From Mycolicibacterium litorale (GTDB lineage Bacteria; Actinomycetota; Actinomycetes; Mycobacteriales; Mycobacteriaceae), in assembly GCA_002007745.1 (NCBI GenBank), contig CP019882.1, positions 4,526,001 to 4,590,000 of the forward strand: a stretch of DNA of 64,000 nucleotides, written 5' to 3'. Below are positions 1-7,901 of the stretch, piece by piece; positions within the stretch are counted from its first letter, which is position 1, and each line of letters starts with the position of its first letter. A program made the position numbers and the translations under genes. The notes below the pieces were generated by a model. That model saw nothing but the letters and a program-made list of their open reading frames with translations, did no database searches and was not told the DNA's origin.

Positions 1-444
1 AGCGAGCGGCTGTTCGAGGCCACCAACACCCCCGCGACCGAGGGGCAGAGCCTGTTCGACCGGTTGCATTCCGGCGTGCTGGCCTATATCCGCTACGACG
101 AGGAACATCCGCACGGTGCATGGGCGGCCTACATCGGGATGGGCCGCACCGACCCGGTGCTGCGCGGCATCGACGATGTCGACAACGAACGCCAGATGCA
201 GCGGATCATGGCCGCCATCACCGATGTGGTGTCCGGCGATCTGGACTCCAAGGTGGAGCGCGACCTGCGGGTGATCGTCTTCGGCTGGCTGGCGTTCACC
301 TTCGAGCTGTGCCGCCAGCGCATCCTCGATCCGTCGATCGATGCCGGCCACCTGGCAGACTCCGGCGCGCACGCGCTGCTCGACGCCGTCGCGCGGGTAC
401 CGGGCATCCCCGCCGCGCTCGCCGAGGCTGCCCAGCGGCGTTAG
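1..444 (+). CDS. TetR-family transcriptional regulator, C-terminal part (5' end outside window)
   Basis: Open reading frame running in from the left edge to a TAG at 442-444; about 147 codons are visible and the start and DNA-binding domain are missing. The visible part is all-helical and resembles the ligand-binding C-terminal domain of TetR regulators that close with an alanine-rich helix. The stop overlaps the TAA of the convergent epoxide hydrolase by two bases (TTAG at 441-444). Family is inferred from sequence style only; the ligand is unknown. It may regulate the neighbouring hydrolase, but nothing here proves it. Confidence 0.65.
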   Translation, partial: SERLFEATNTPATEGQSLFDRLHSGVLAYIRYDEEHPHGAWAAYIGMGRTDPVLRGIDDVDNERQMQRIMAAITDVVSGDLDSKVERDLRVIVFGWLAFTFELCRQRILDPSIDAGHLADSGAHALLDAVARVPGIPAALAEAAQRR

Positions 445-1538
445 CCGACCGTGGCGAAGAAGGCTCGGACGTCCTCGACGAAGAGCTCGGGCTGTTCGAA
501 GGCGGCGAAGTGGCCGCCACGCGGCATATCGGTCCAGCGCGTGATGTTGTAGCGCGACTCGCACCAGCTGCGCGGCGGCCGGACGATTTCCTTGGGGAAT
601 GACGCCACCCCGGTCGGCACCGCCACCGGTGCGCCGTCGCGCAGCTTGGTGAAGCTCTCCCAATAGAGCCGCGCCGACGAAGTGGCCGACGCGGTGGCCC
701 AATAGAGCATGACGTTGTCCAGCATCTCGTCGCGGGACAGGGCGTTCTCGGGATGCCCGTCGCAGTCGGTCCACGCCCAGAACTTCTCGACGATCCAGGC
801 GAGCTGCCCGACCGGGGAATCGGTCAGCCCGTAACCCAGCGTCTGCGGGCGGGTGGCCTGCTGCTTCGAATAGCCGGTGCCCCAACGGGTGTGCTCGGCC
901 ATCGCGGCAAGTACCGCGCGCTCCTGCTCGGTGGGGTTCTTCGCGCTCTCCTCGGTCGGCAAGGCCAACGGCATGTTGATGTGGATGGCGATGCAGCCGT
1001 TGCCGTTTCGGCCGATTTGAGTGGTGACGGCTGATCCCCAATCACCGCCCTGCGCCCCGTAGCGGTCGTAACCGAGCCGCTGCATGAGCGTCGCCCAGGC
1101 CTCGGCGATCTTCTCCACACCCCAGCCGGTGCGACTCGGCTTGCCGGAGAATCCGTACCCGGGCAGCGACGGACACACCACGTGGAAATCCCGGGTCAGC
1201 GGCTCGATCACCTTGGTGAACTCGACCACCGAACCGGGCCAGCCGTGGGTCAGGATCAAGGGCAGCGCCGCCGGATTGGCCGAGCGCTGGTGGATGAAAT
1301 GCACGTCCAGAGCGTCGATGTCGGTGACGAACTGGTCGAAGCGGTTGAGCGCAGCCTCGCGCCGGCGCCAGTCGTAGCCGTCGGCCCAATAGGCCGCCAA
1401 CTCGCGGGTGTAATCCAGCGGAACACCCTGACTCCAGTCCTCGACGCACTCCCGCTCGGGCCAGCGGGTCCGGGTCAGCCGGTCATGCAGATCCGACAGC
1501 ACATCGTCGGGTACTTCGATGCGGAACGGCCGGATCAC
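441..1538 (-). CDS. epoxide hydrolase, alpha/beta-hydrolase fold with EHN N-terminal domain
   Basis: About 365 aa, typical of the microsomal-type epoxide hydrolase family. It should open epoxides to vicinal diols through an alkyl-enzyme intermediate. Visible features: an EHN-type N-terminal segment (residues 1-90), the oxyanion motif HGWPGS (98-103), the nucleophile Asp166 in GGDWGS, and the catalytic His near 343 in GGHFAAFEQPE. The GTG start at 1538 was chosen because it overlaps the stop of the upstream exported-protein gene as GTGA, implying translational coupling, and because MIRPFRIEVPDD is a normal start for the family. No signal peptide, so cytoplasmic. Substrate unknown; mycobacterial members act on xenobiotic or lipid epoxides. 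Confidence 0.85.
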   Translation of the reverse strand: MIRPFRIEVPDDVLSDLHDRLTRTRWPERECVEDWSQGVPLDYTRELAAYWADGYDWRRREAALNRFDQFVTDIDALDVHFIHQRSANPAALPLILTHGWPGSVVEFTKVIEPLTRDFHVVCPSLPGYGFSGKPSRTGWGVEKIAEAWATLMQRLGYDRYGAQGGDWGSAVTTQIGRNGNGCIAIHINMPLALPTEESAKNPTEQERAVLAAMAEHTRWGTGYSKQQATRPQTLGYGLTDSPVGQLAWIVEKFWAWTDCDGHPENALSRDEMLDNVMLYWATASATSSARLYWESFTKLRDGAPVAVPTGVASFPKEIVRPPRSWCESRYNITRWTDMPRGGHFAAFEQPELFVEDVRAFFATVG

Positions 1539-1795
1539 CAGAACCCGAACGCCGGGAACCCGTAGAACCCTTCCTCGCCGGGGAATTGCTGCGGCGTCGA
1601 GTTGAGCTGGACGTTGCCCGGCGTGGCGCACTCGGTGGTCTGCCCGCCCACGACGGAACTGCCGTCGTAGGTTTCGCACTGCGGAAGCTGCGGGTTGGTC
1701 CCCGTCACGTCCGCCGCGGCGATCGGGGCCGACAGGATCGCGGCGACGACACCAATGCCGGCGACGGGCAGGAACAGAAGTCGACGTAGCTGCAT
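1535..1795 (-). CDS. small exported protein of unknown function
   Basis: 86 aa starting with an N-terminal signal peptide (LRRLLFLPVAGIGVVAAIL, cleavage likely after the AAA near residue 28). The mature part is about 58 aa with two cysteines that could form a disulfide, and ends in an aromatic Gly/Phe-rich tail (EGFYGFPAFGFW). A good ribosome binding site (GAAGGA) lies seven bases before the ATG. It is the first gene of a two-gene unit with the epoxide hydrolase, which it overlaps by four bases. I do not recognise a function; it looks like one of the many small secreted mycobacterial proteins. Confidence 0.7.
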   Translation of the reverse strand: MQLRRLLFLPVAGIGVVAAILSAPIAAADVTGTNPQLPQCETYDGSSVVGGQTTECATPGNVQLNSTPQQFPGEEGFYGFPAFGFW

Positions 1796-1842
1796 GAGAT
1801 GTCCTTCGTGTCGTTTTGCTGATCGTACCCAGCCGGTAGCGC

Positions 1843-1869
1843 GTATAGACAGCTATGAGTTGTCTAGAC
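1843..1869. promoter_or_regulatory. candidate operator: inverted repeat between divergent exported-protein genes
   Basis: Two 9-base arms, GTATAGACA and TGTCTAGAC, with an 9-base spacer and one mismatch between arms. It sits in the 110-bp divergent region between the genes starting at 1795 (-) and 1906 (+). Size and symmetry fit a TetR-type or similar dimeric regulator, and a TetR C-terminus is at the left edge of the window. Binding protein not known. Confidence 0.4.
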
Positions 1870-1905
1870 TGCCAGCTAACCGATCCCCGGAGGACTAGGA
1901 GCCGC

Positions 1906-2274
1906 ATGAAGTCTGCATCTCGCCGTATCGGTCGCGTCGCCGCGGTCATCCTGGGAAGCGGCGCAGCCCTGCTCGGCACCGCCGGAACCGCCGCCGCCGA
2001 CCCGATCCCCGGCTGCACCGCCGGCGACGTCACCGCGGTGATGACCGGGGTGTCGGCCTCGATGACGACGTATCTGTTCACCCACCCCGACGTCAACGAT
2101 TTCTTCACCAGCCTGCAGGGGCTGTCGAAATCCGACGCCAAGCAGCAGACCCAGGACTACCTGACCGCCAATCCGCAGGTTCGCGACGAGATCGGTGCGA
2201 TCCGCCAACCCGGCGTTGACCTGCGCAACCGCTGCAACATTCCGTTGAAGGCCGAAATAGCCGGAGTTATTTAA
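1906..2274 (+). CDS. secreted haem-binding (MHB-type) haemophore-like protein
   Basis: 122 aa with a Sec signal peptide ending at AAADP (about residues 1-30). The mature domain holds the pattern seen in mycobacterial haemophore-like proteins: an N-terminal Cys (PGCTAGD), a helical segment with HPDVNDFF, and the closing motif IRQPGVDLRNRC with a second Cys. Such proteins are small secreted helical proteins proposed to bind haem. The ATG at 1906 was preferred over upstream in-frame GTG/ATG codons because it starts exactly at the signal peptide and has AGGAG five bases upstream. No adjacent haem-transport gene is present, so the role is inferred from family resemblance. Confidence 0.75.
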   Translation: MKSASRRIGRVAAVILGSGAALLGTAGTAAADPIPGCTAGDVTAVMTGVSASMTTYLFTHPDVNDFFTSLQGLSKSDAKQQTQDYLTANPQVRDEIGAIRQPGVDLRNRCNIPLKAEIAGVI

Positions 2275-2318
2275 CTCCTACGTCAATCCAAAGCGGCTCT
2301 TACGCCTTCGGGCCGGAC

Positions 2319-2324
2319 TAGTGT
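2319..2324 (+). promoter_or_regulatory. -10 hexamer TAGTGT for the ferredoxin-reductase-P450 operon
   Basis: TANNNT hexamer ending eight bases before the ATG at 2333. This is the spacing expected of a leaderless mycobacterial transcript and supports that ATG over the GTG at 2321, which overlaps the hexamer. Confidence 0.45.
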
Positions 2325-2332
2325 CTGCGCTC

Positions 2333-2548
2333 ATGCGCTTGGTGGTCGATCTCAACAAATGCCAGGGGTACGCCCAGTGTGTTCCGCTGGCGCCGGACGT
2401 CCTGCACCTGATCGGTGAGGAGGCGCTGGCTTACGATCCGAATCCGGACGACTCCCAGCGCCAACGCGTATTGCGGGCCGCCGCGTCCTGCCCGGTGCAG
2501 GCCATCATCGTCGAACTGGACCCGCCCGCGGACCGGGACACCAAATGA
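2333..2548 (+). CDS. 3Fe-4S ferredoxin, P450 electron carrier
   Basis: 71 aa from the ATG at 2333 (75 aa if the GTG at 2321 is used). The cluster ligands follow the actinobacterial 3Fe-4S pattern: CQGYAQC, where the usual second Cys is replaced by Tyr, and a distal SCPVQA. Small acidic ferredoxins of this type pass single electrons to cytochromes P450. It is the first gene of a tight operon: its TGA overlaps the ATG of the ferredoxin reductase as ATGA, and a P450 follows. The pairing suggests a complete class I P450 system encoded as one unit. Confidence 0.9.
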   Translation: MRLVVDLNKCQGYAQCVPLAPDVLHLIGEEALAYDPNPDDSQRQRVLRAAASCPVQAIIVELDPPADRDTK

Positions 2549-3942
2549 CCGGCACCTACTCGTTCGACGAGATCGTCACGAAGTTCCGGGCCGAGGGCCG
2601 GATCGCCATCGTGGGCGCTTCGCTGGCCGGTCTGCGCGCAGCTGAGGCGTTGCGGGAAAAGGGATTCAACGGGTCGCTGACCATCATCGGCGACGAACCT
2701 CATGAACCGTATGACCGGCCGCCGCTGTCCAAACAGGTGCTCAAGGGCTGGGTGCCGGCCGACCACACCAAACTGCCACGCCTGCGGCGGGTGGACGCCA
2801 CCTGGAAGCTCGGCGTGGCCGCGGTGGGCCTGGACCGCATCAACCACGTGGTCAAGCTGGCCAACGGCGAGGACGTCGAATACGACCGGCTGTTGATCGC
2901 CACCGGCACCCGGGCGCGGCCGTGGCCCAACCCCGAAGAGGCTGCACTGCAGGGCGTCTTCACCGTGCGCACCACCGAAGACGCGGCCGGTCTGGCGGCC
3001 GCGCTCAAGGTCCGCCCCAAACGGGTGCTGATCGTGGGCTCCGGCTTCGTCGGATCGGAGATCGCCTCGGTGTGCCGCGATCTGGACCTGCCGGTGACGG
3101 TCGCCGAACGCGGCAGAGGCCCGCTGATGGGCGCGCTGGGTGGGGTGATCAGCGAGATCGCGGCCGGCATGATGCGCGACGCGGGGGTCGACCTGCGCAC
3201 CGGGGTCGCGGTGCGCAGCCTGGAGGGCGAGGCAGGCAAGGTCCGGCGCGCCCAACTGTCCGACGGCACCGTACTCGACGTCGACGTGGTGGTGGCCTCC
3301 CTGGGCTCGATCCGCAACGTGGAATGGCTCGAAGGCGCCGGACTGGCCGCCGGCCAGTGGGGCGTCGGCTGCGACGCCGGCTGCCGAGCGTTCGACATCA
3401 ACGGCGTGGTCACCGACCACATCTTCGTCGCCGGTGATGTCGCCCGGGCCCCGCACGTGCTCTACGACTACGAGTTCATGTCCCAAGAGCATTGGGACAA
3501 CGCCGTTTTCGGCGCACAGGTAGCCGCGAACAACATGATCAACCTGGAAGTCGGCCGGGTGCCGCACCTGCCGCTGCCGTCGTTCTGGTCGGGGCAGTTC
3601 GGCGTCAACATCAAGAGCGTGGGGGTGTGCTCCTACGGCGACCAGATCGTGTTCACGCAGGGCTCCCCGTCCGAACGCCGGTTCGCCGCCGCCTACGGCA
3701 AGCGCGGCCGTATCGTCGGCGCGGTCACCTTCAACCACGGCAAGTGGTTGCCCTACTACGCCGCACTGATCGAGAAGTCCGCGCCGTTTCCGCCCCCGCC
3801 ACCGGGTTACGACCGTCCGGTGGAGGCCGAGGTGATGGCGGCGAGTTTCCCCGACCCGCGTGAACCCGCGGGCAACCCCGATGTGGTGCTGACCGGACAT
3901 GACCCGACTTCGCGTGGCGCCGAATTCCGGCCGCGCGCCTGA
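2545..3942 (+). CDS. NAD(P)H-dependent ferredoxin reductase, FAD flavoprotein
   Basis: 465 aa. An N-terminal extension precedes the FAD-binding Rossmann motif IVGASLAGLRAAEAL (about residues 18-32). An ATG-type motif (ATGTRARPW) follows, then a second nucleotide-binding motif IVGSGFVGSEIAS for NAD(P)H and the second FAD motif FVAGDVARAP. This is the architecture of the putidaredoxin-reductase/rubredoxin-reductase family. It should transfer electrons from NAD(P)H to the ferredoxin encoded just upstream (ATGA overlap). The C-terminal segment is longer than in stand-alone reductases and is proline-rich (FPPPPPGY). Cytoplasmic. Confidence 0.88.
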   Translation: MTGTYSFDEIVTKFRAEGRIAIVGASLAGLRAAEALREKGFNGSLTIIGDEPHEPYDRPPLSKQVLKGWVPADHTKLPRLRRVDATWKLGVAAVGLDRINHVVKLANGEDVEYDRLLIATGTRARPWPNPEEAALQGVFTVRTTEDAAGLAAALKVRPKRVLIVGSGFVGSEIASVCRDLDLPVTVAERGRGPLMGALGGVISEIAAGMMRDAGVDLRTGVAVRSLEGEAGKVRRAQLSDGTVLDVDVVVASLGSIRNVEWLEGAGLAAGQWGVGCDAGCRAFDINGVVTDHIFVAGDVARAPHVLYDYEFMSQEHWDNAVFGAQVAANNMINLEVGRVPHLPLPSFWSGQFGVNIKSVGVCSYGDQIVFTQGSPSERRFAAAYGKRGRIVGAVTFNHGKWLPYYAALIEKSAPFPPPPPGYDRPVEAEVMAASFPDPREPAGNPDVVLTGHDPTSRGAEFRPRA

Positions 3943-3951
3943 GGAGTGAGC

Positions 3952-5223
3952 ATGGATGCCGCAACCGCCTGGGCCGAGGCGATGAAATACGAGAACCGGC
4001 CGAATCCCTATCCGTATTACGAGGAACTGCGCAAGACTCCGGTCGCCAAGGTGTCGGACAAGACCTACGTGGTCACCGGATATCCGGAAGCTGTTGCGCT
4101 GTCGCATGATCCACGAATCAGCTCAGACATCAGCCGCAGCCCCTCCGGGCTCTTCGGCGAGAAGGACACCCACCTCGAGCCAGCCGAAGCCGCCCAGGCC
4201 CAGGATCTGAGCATGCTGGTCTCTGACCCGCCCGAGCACGACCGGATGCGGCGGCAGTTCATGCGGCACTTCGGCCCGCCGCACTCCCCCGGCCTGATCC
4301 CGAGCATGGAGGCGATGGTCGTCGACCTGGCCAATGAGCTGCTGGACAAGGTCGCTGAAAGGGCTGCCGCCGGCGGCTCCAATCGGATGGATGTGGTCGA
4401 GGACTTCTCCTACCCGATCCCGGTGTCGGTGATCTTCCGGGTCCTCGGGGCACCGATGGCCGACGAGCCGCAGTTCCACAGCTGGGTCACCGATTTCATG
4501 CAGGGCGCCGACGTGGGCCCGGAGGCCGACACCGCCCAGGGCCGCGCGGCAGCGGCGAAAGCCGCCGCCAGCATGGCCGAGCTGGGAGCCTACGTCCACG
4601 ATCTCGTCGAACGCCTCGCCGCCGAGCCGGCGCCCGGCCTGCTGTCGGCGGCGCTGCACGACGACGGACCCGACGGCCCGGTGTCGAAGGCGGTGGCCGA
4701 GTCCAACGCGCTGCTGCTCATGGTCGCCGGCCACGACTCGACCGTCAACACCCTCAGTAACTGCATCATGACGCTGCTGCGCAACCAGGGGTCCTGGGAC
4801 CTGGTGCGCGACAACCCCGAACTGATCCCGCGCACCATCGAGGAGGTGCAGCGCCTCCAGGGAGCGGTCCAGTTCTTCCCGAGTCGATGGGCCACCGCCG
4901 ACATCGAGATCGGTGGCACCCGCATTCCGGCCGGGTCGGCGGTGTTCCTGGTGTGGGCGGCGGCCAACCGCGACCCGCGCCGGTTCGCCAACCCCGACCG
5001 CTTCGACCCGATGCGCGCCGACAACGAGCACCTGGGCTTCGGCAGCGGAATCCACACCTGCTTCGGCGGCCCGCTGGCCAGATTGGAGATCAACGCCGCG
5101 CTGGAGATCTTCCTGCGCCGGGTGCGCTCGCCCCGGCTGGTCGTGGACCCGCCCCCGTACCGGCACAACCAGGTGTTCCGCGGCCCACGGCATCTGTGGG
5201 TGGACTTCTCCTCGATCGACTGA
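3952..5223 (+). CDS. cytochrome P450
   Basis: 423 aa, normal for a soluble bacterial P450. I-helix oxygen-activation motif VAGHDST, K-helix ExxR (EEVQR), and haem-ligand Cys370 in GFGSGIHTCFGG. The ATG at 3952 is preferred to the GTG at 3946 because GAGGAG lies seven bases before it. It follows the ferredoxin and reductase genes with a 9-base gap, so the three form one electron-transfer chain. The family could be near CYP147-like fatty-acid hydroxylases, which also have adjacent redox partners, but I cannot assign a CYP number or substrate from the sequence alone. Confidence 0.9.
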   Translation: MDAATAWAEAMKYENRPNPYPYYEELRKTPVAKVSDKTYVVTGYPEAVALSHDPRISSDISRSPSGLFGEKDTHLEPAEAAQAQDLSMLVSDPPEHDRMRRQFMRHFGPPHSPGLIPSMEAMVVDLANELLDKVAERAAAGGSNRMDVVEDFSYPIPVSVIFRVLGAPMADEPQFHSWVTDFMQGADVGPEADTAQGRAAAAKAAASMAELGAYVHDLVERLAAEPAPGLLSAALHDDGPDGPVSKAVAESNALLLMVAGHDSTVNTLSNCIMTLLRNQGSWDLVRDNPELIPRTIEEVQRLQGAVQFFPSRWATADIEIGGTRIPAGSAVFLVWAAANRDPRRFANPDRFDPMRADNEHLGFGSGIHTCFGGPLARLEINAALEIFLRRVRSPRLVVDPPPYRHNQVFRGPRHLWVDFSSID

Positions 5224-5307
5224 GTTTGCTCTAAATTCTCGGTGAGATAACCCTGGGAATCCGTGCCTGCACAGCTGGCTCCCAGGTTCGGCGGCAACTG
5301 TTATTAC

Positions 5308-6627
5308 ATGCCTGGTCAGCCCCGCCAATGGAACACGACGGCGCGCGTACTGCGTCGTTGTGGTTTCGGCGTGACCGGCGCCGAGGTCGATGCGGTGACG
5401 ACGACGGGCTGGCAGCAGTATCTGGCCAGTGCGCTGGCATCGGATCCGGATGCCGATCCCGGGGCCTTGGCCACGCCCATGCCGTCGCTGGACCTGCTGG
5501 TGAAGCCGCGTCGAAACGCGGTGCCGTTCGCGCAGTACAGGCAGTACTTCCGCGACCTGAACGCCCAGATGTCGGAGCTGTCCTGGTGGTGGCTGACCCG
5601 CATGGTGCAGGTGCAGGAGCCGGTGCACGAGAAACTCACCCTGCTCTGGCACAACCACTTCGCGACCTCGGCGGCCAAGGTCAAAGTCGCGACGTACATG
5701 GCCGCGCAGAACCAGACGCTACGCACGCGCAAACTCGGCGACTTCCGGGATCTGGCGTACGCCATGCTGACCGATGCGGCGACGGTGATGTGGCTCGACG
5801 GCCAGACCAACACCGCGGCTGCACCCAACGAGAACCTGGCCCGCGAGTTCATGGAACTGTTCGCGCTGGGGCACGGCAACGGTTACGACGAAGACGACGT
5901 GCGCAACGGTGCCCGCGCACTGACGGGGTGGGTGGTCGACCGGGACGGGGCCACCGCATTCAAACCCCATCGCCACGATTCGACGACCAAGACGGTACTC
6001 GGAGTGACCGGAGACCTCGGTGCGGCGGAGTTCTGTGACGCGGTGCTGGCCGCGCCCAAATCCGCGGAGTTCGTCGTCGGACGCCTTTGGCGGCAATTGG
6101 CGATCGACAGTCCGCCCTCGGACGCGGTCACCCAACGGCTGTTGAGTGCCTACGGCCCGGGACGGGATCTTCGCGCCCTGACCGTCGCGGTGCTGACCGA
6201 CCGCGAGTTCGTCGCGGCGCCGGCGGGCATCGTCAACACGCCGGTCGAGTGGCTGGTCGGGGTACTTCGCGCCGGAAAGGTGCCGCTGGACACACCCCGA
6301 CTCACCGCGTCCGTCACCGGTGCACTGCGGACGCTGGGCCAGCGGCCGTTCTATCCGCCGAGCGTGGGCGGCTGGCCGCACGGCCCGGCGTGGTTGTCCA
6401 CCTCGAGTGCGTCCACCCGCTTTCAAATCGCCGAGGTACTGGCCCGGGCCGCCGACCTCTCGACGATCGAGAGCGCAGCACCCAGCGACCGCGTCGACGC
6501 GGTCGGATACCTCATCGGCATCGGGAGCTGGAGTGACCGCAGCGTCGCCGCCCTCAAGCCGTCGACCGACAACCCAGCGGCCCTGTTCGTCACCGCTGTG
6601 AACACCCCCGAGTACCTGACTTCCTAG
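5308..6627 (+). CDS. DUF1800 domain protein
   Basis: About 439 aa. DUF1800 hallmarks are visible: LLWHNHFATS, the segment NENLAREFMELFALGHG, then ARALTGWVVD. The function of the family is not established; it almost always stands beside a DUF1501 gene, as here, where the partner begins 10 bases downstream. The ATG at 5308 begins just before the conserved helix RVLRRCGFGVTG. A GTG at 5263 in the same frame would add 15 residues, and neither has a strong ribosome site. No clear signal peptide, whereas the partner has a Tat signal. Confidence 0.82.
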   Translation: MPGQPRQWNTTARVLRRCGFGVTGAEVDAVTTTGWQQYLASALASDPDADPGALATPMPSLDLLVKPRRNAVPFAQYRQYFRDLNAQMSELSWWWLTRMVQVQEPVHEKLTLLWHNHFATSAAKVKVATYMAAQNQTLRTRKLGDFRDLAYAMLTDAATVMWLDGQTNTAAAPNENLAREFMELFALGHGNGYDEDDVRNGARALTGWVVDRDGATAFKPHRHDSTTKTVLGVTGDLGAAEFCDAVLAAPKSAEFVVGRLWRQLAIDSPPSDAVTQRLLSAYGPGRDLRALTVAVLTDREFVAAPAGIVNTPVEWLVGVLRAGKVPLDTPRLTASVTGALRTLGQRPFYPPSVGGWPHGPAWLSTSSASTRFQIAEVLARAADLSTIESAAPSDRVDAVGYLIGIGSWSDRSVAALKPSTDNPAALFVTAVNTPEYLTS

Positions 6628-6637
6628 GACCGCTCCC

Positions 6638-7831
6638 ATGCCCGAGATCAACCGTCGCCGCTTCCTTCTCGCCTCCGCCGGTGTCGGTGCGGCCGGCCTG
6701 CTGTCGGGAACGTTGGCGATGACGTTGCCGGAGTTGCTGGCGACTGGTCGTGATCGGCCGCTGGCCCCGGGCACCGGCATCCTGGTGATCGTCACGCTGT
6801 ATGGCGGTAACGACGGCATCAACACCGTGATCCCGTATGCCGACGGTGCCTATCACGACGCCAGACCCGAGCTCGCCTACTCACCAGAAGAGGTACTGCG
6901 CCTCGACGACCGGCTGGGGCTCAATCCCGGGTTGAAGGGCCTGTCCCAGGTGTGGAAGGACAACCACCTCGCGATCGTGCGCGGAGTCAGCTACCCGAAG
7001 CCCGACCACAGTCACTTCCGGTCCATGGACATCTGGCAGACCGCGTCGCCCGACGAGCCGGTGTCCACCGGGTGGATCGGCCGATGGCTGGACGACGACG
7101 GCACCGACCCGGTGCACGCCGTCAACGTCGGCGCCGTGCTGCCGCCGCTGGCGGTCGGCGAAAACACCGCAGCGGCAACGCTACTGCCCGACGCGCACCC
7201 GCTGTCCGCCTCGACCGCGACGACCATCGCCGCGCTGGGCAAACCCGACATCCGGGACACTCCGGCAATGGCCGCGGTGACGAGCGCCTACCGTGCCAGC
7301 GGCACCGCCGACGCCACCTTCGCCCCGTTGATGACCGCCGGCGACGGCCACTCGTCCACCGGCCTGGCCGCACAACTGCGGGTGGTGGCGGACTGCGTGA
7401 AGGCGGCGGTGCCCACTCGGGTCTACATGGTGGATCTGGACGGCTTCGACACCCACGCCAACGAGCGCTCGACCCAGCAGGATCTGCTCACCTCACTCGA
7501 CACCGCATTGACCCCGTTCCTCACCGAGATGGCGGCCGACCAGCACGGCAAAGGCGTCGTCGTACTGGTGTACTCGGAGTTCGGCCGCCGGGTCCACGCG
7601 AACGCCTCACAGGGCACCGACCACGGCACCGCAGGCCCGGTCTTCGTAGCCGGCGCACCCGTCCGTGGCGGGTTCTACGGCGACGAACCGAGCCTGACCG
7701 ACCTGGACAACGGTGACCTCAAGACGACCACCGACTTCCGGGACGTCTACCACGAGCTGCTGGCGGGCACCCTCGGTGCCGACCCCGGACCATGTGTGGG
7801 TCCGGGCCGCAAGAACATCGGTTTCCTCTGA
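6638..7831 (+). CDS. DUF1501 domain protein with Tat signal
   Basis: 397 aa. The N-terminus carries a twin-arginine signal (NRRRFLLASAG followed by a hydrophobic stretch), so it should be exported folded. DUF1501 motifs, related to the alkaline-phosphatase/sulfatase fold: GGNDGINTVIPY, SHFRSMDIWQTA, GFDTHANE, and SEFGRRVHAN followed by GTDHGTAGPVF. The conserved Asp and His residues suggest a metal site. It forms a two-gene operon with the DUF1800 gene. Such pairs are widespread in bacteria with no agreed biochemical role. Confidence 0.85.
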   Translation: MPEINRRRFLLASAGVGAAGLLSGTLAMTLPELLATGRDRPLAPGTGILVIVTLYGGNDGINTVIPYADGAYHDARPELAYSPEEVLRLDDRLGLNPGLKGLSQVWKDNHLAIVRGVSYPKPDHSHFRSMDIWQTASPDEPVSTGWIGRWLDDDGTDPVHAVNVGAVLPPLAVGENTAAATLLPDAHPLSASTATTIAALGKPDIRDTPAMAAVTSAYRASGTADATFAPLMTAGDGHSSTGLAAQLRVVADCVKAAVPTRVYMVDLDGFDTHANERSTQQDLLTSLDTALTPFLTEMAADQHGKGVVVLVYSEFGRRVHANASQGTDHGTAGPVFVAGAPVRGGFYGDEPSLTDLDNGDLKTTTDFRDVYHELLAGTLGADPGPCVGPGRKNIGFL

Positions 7832-7901
7832 GGGGATAACGACCGAACACCGTCTTGTCGGTGTCGGCTGGCACCCTGGTTGTGTGAGTCCCGCAGATCC
7901 G

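Noticed and set aside
1796..1905. Iron box (IdeR-type) upstream of the haem-binding-like gene
   Set aside because: No TTAGGTTAGGCTAACC-like sequence is present. The dyad found there has a different sequence.
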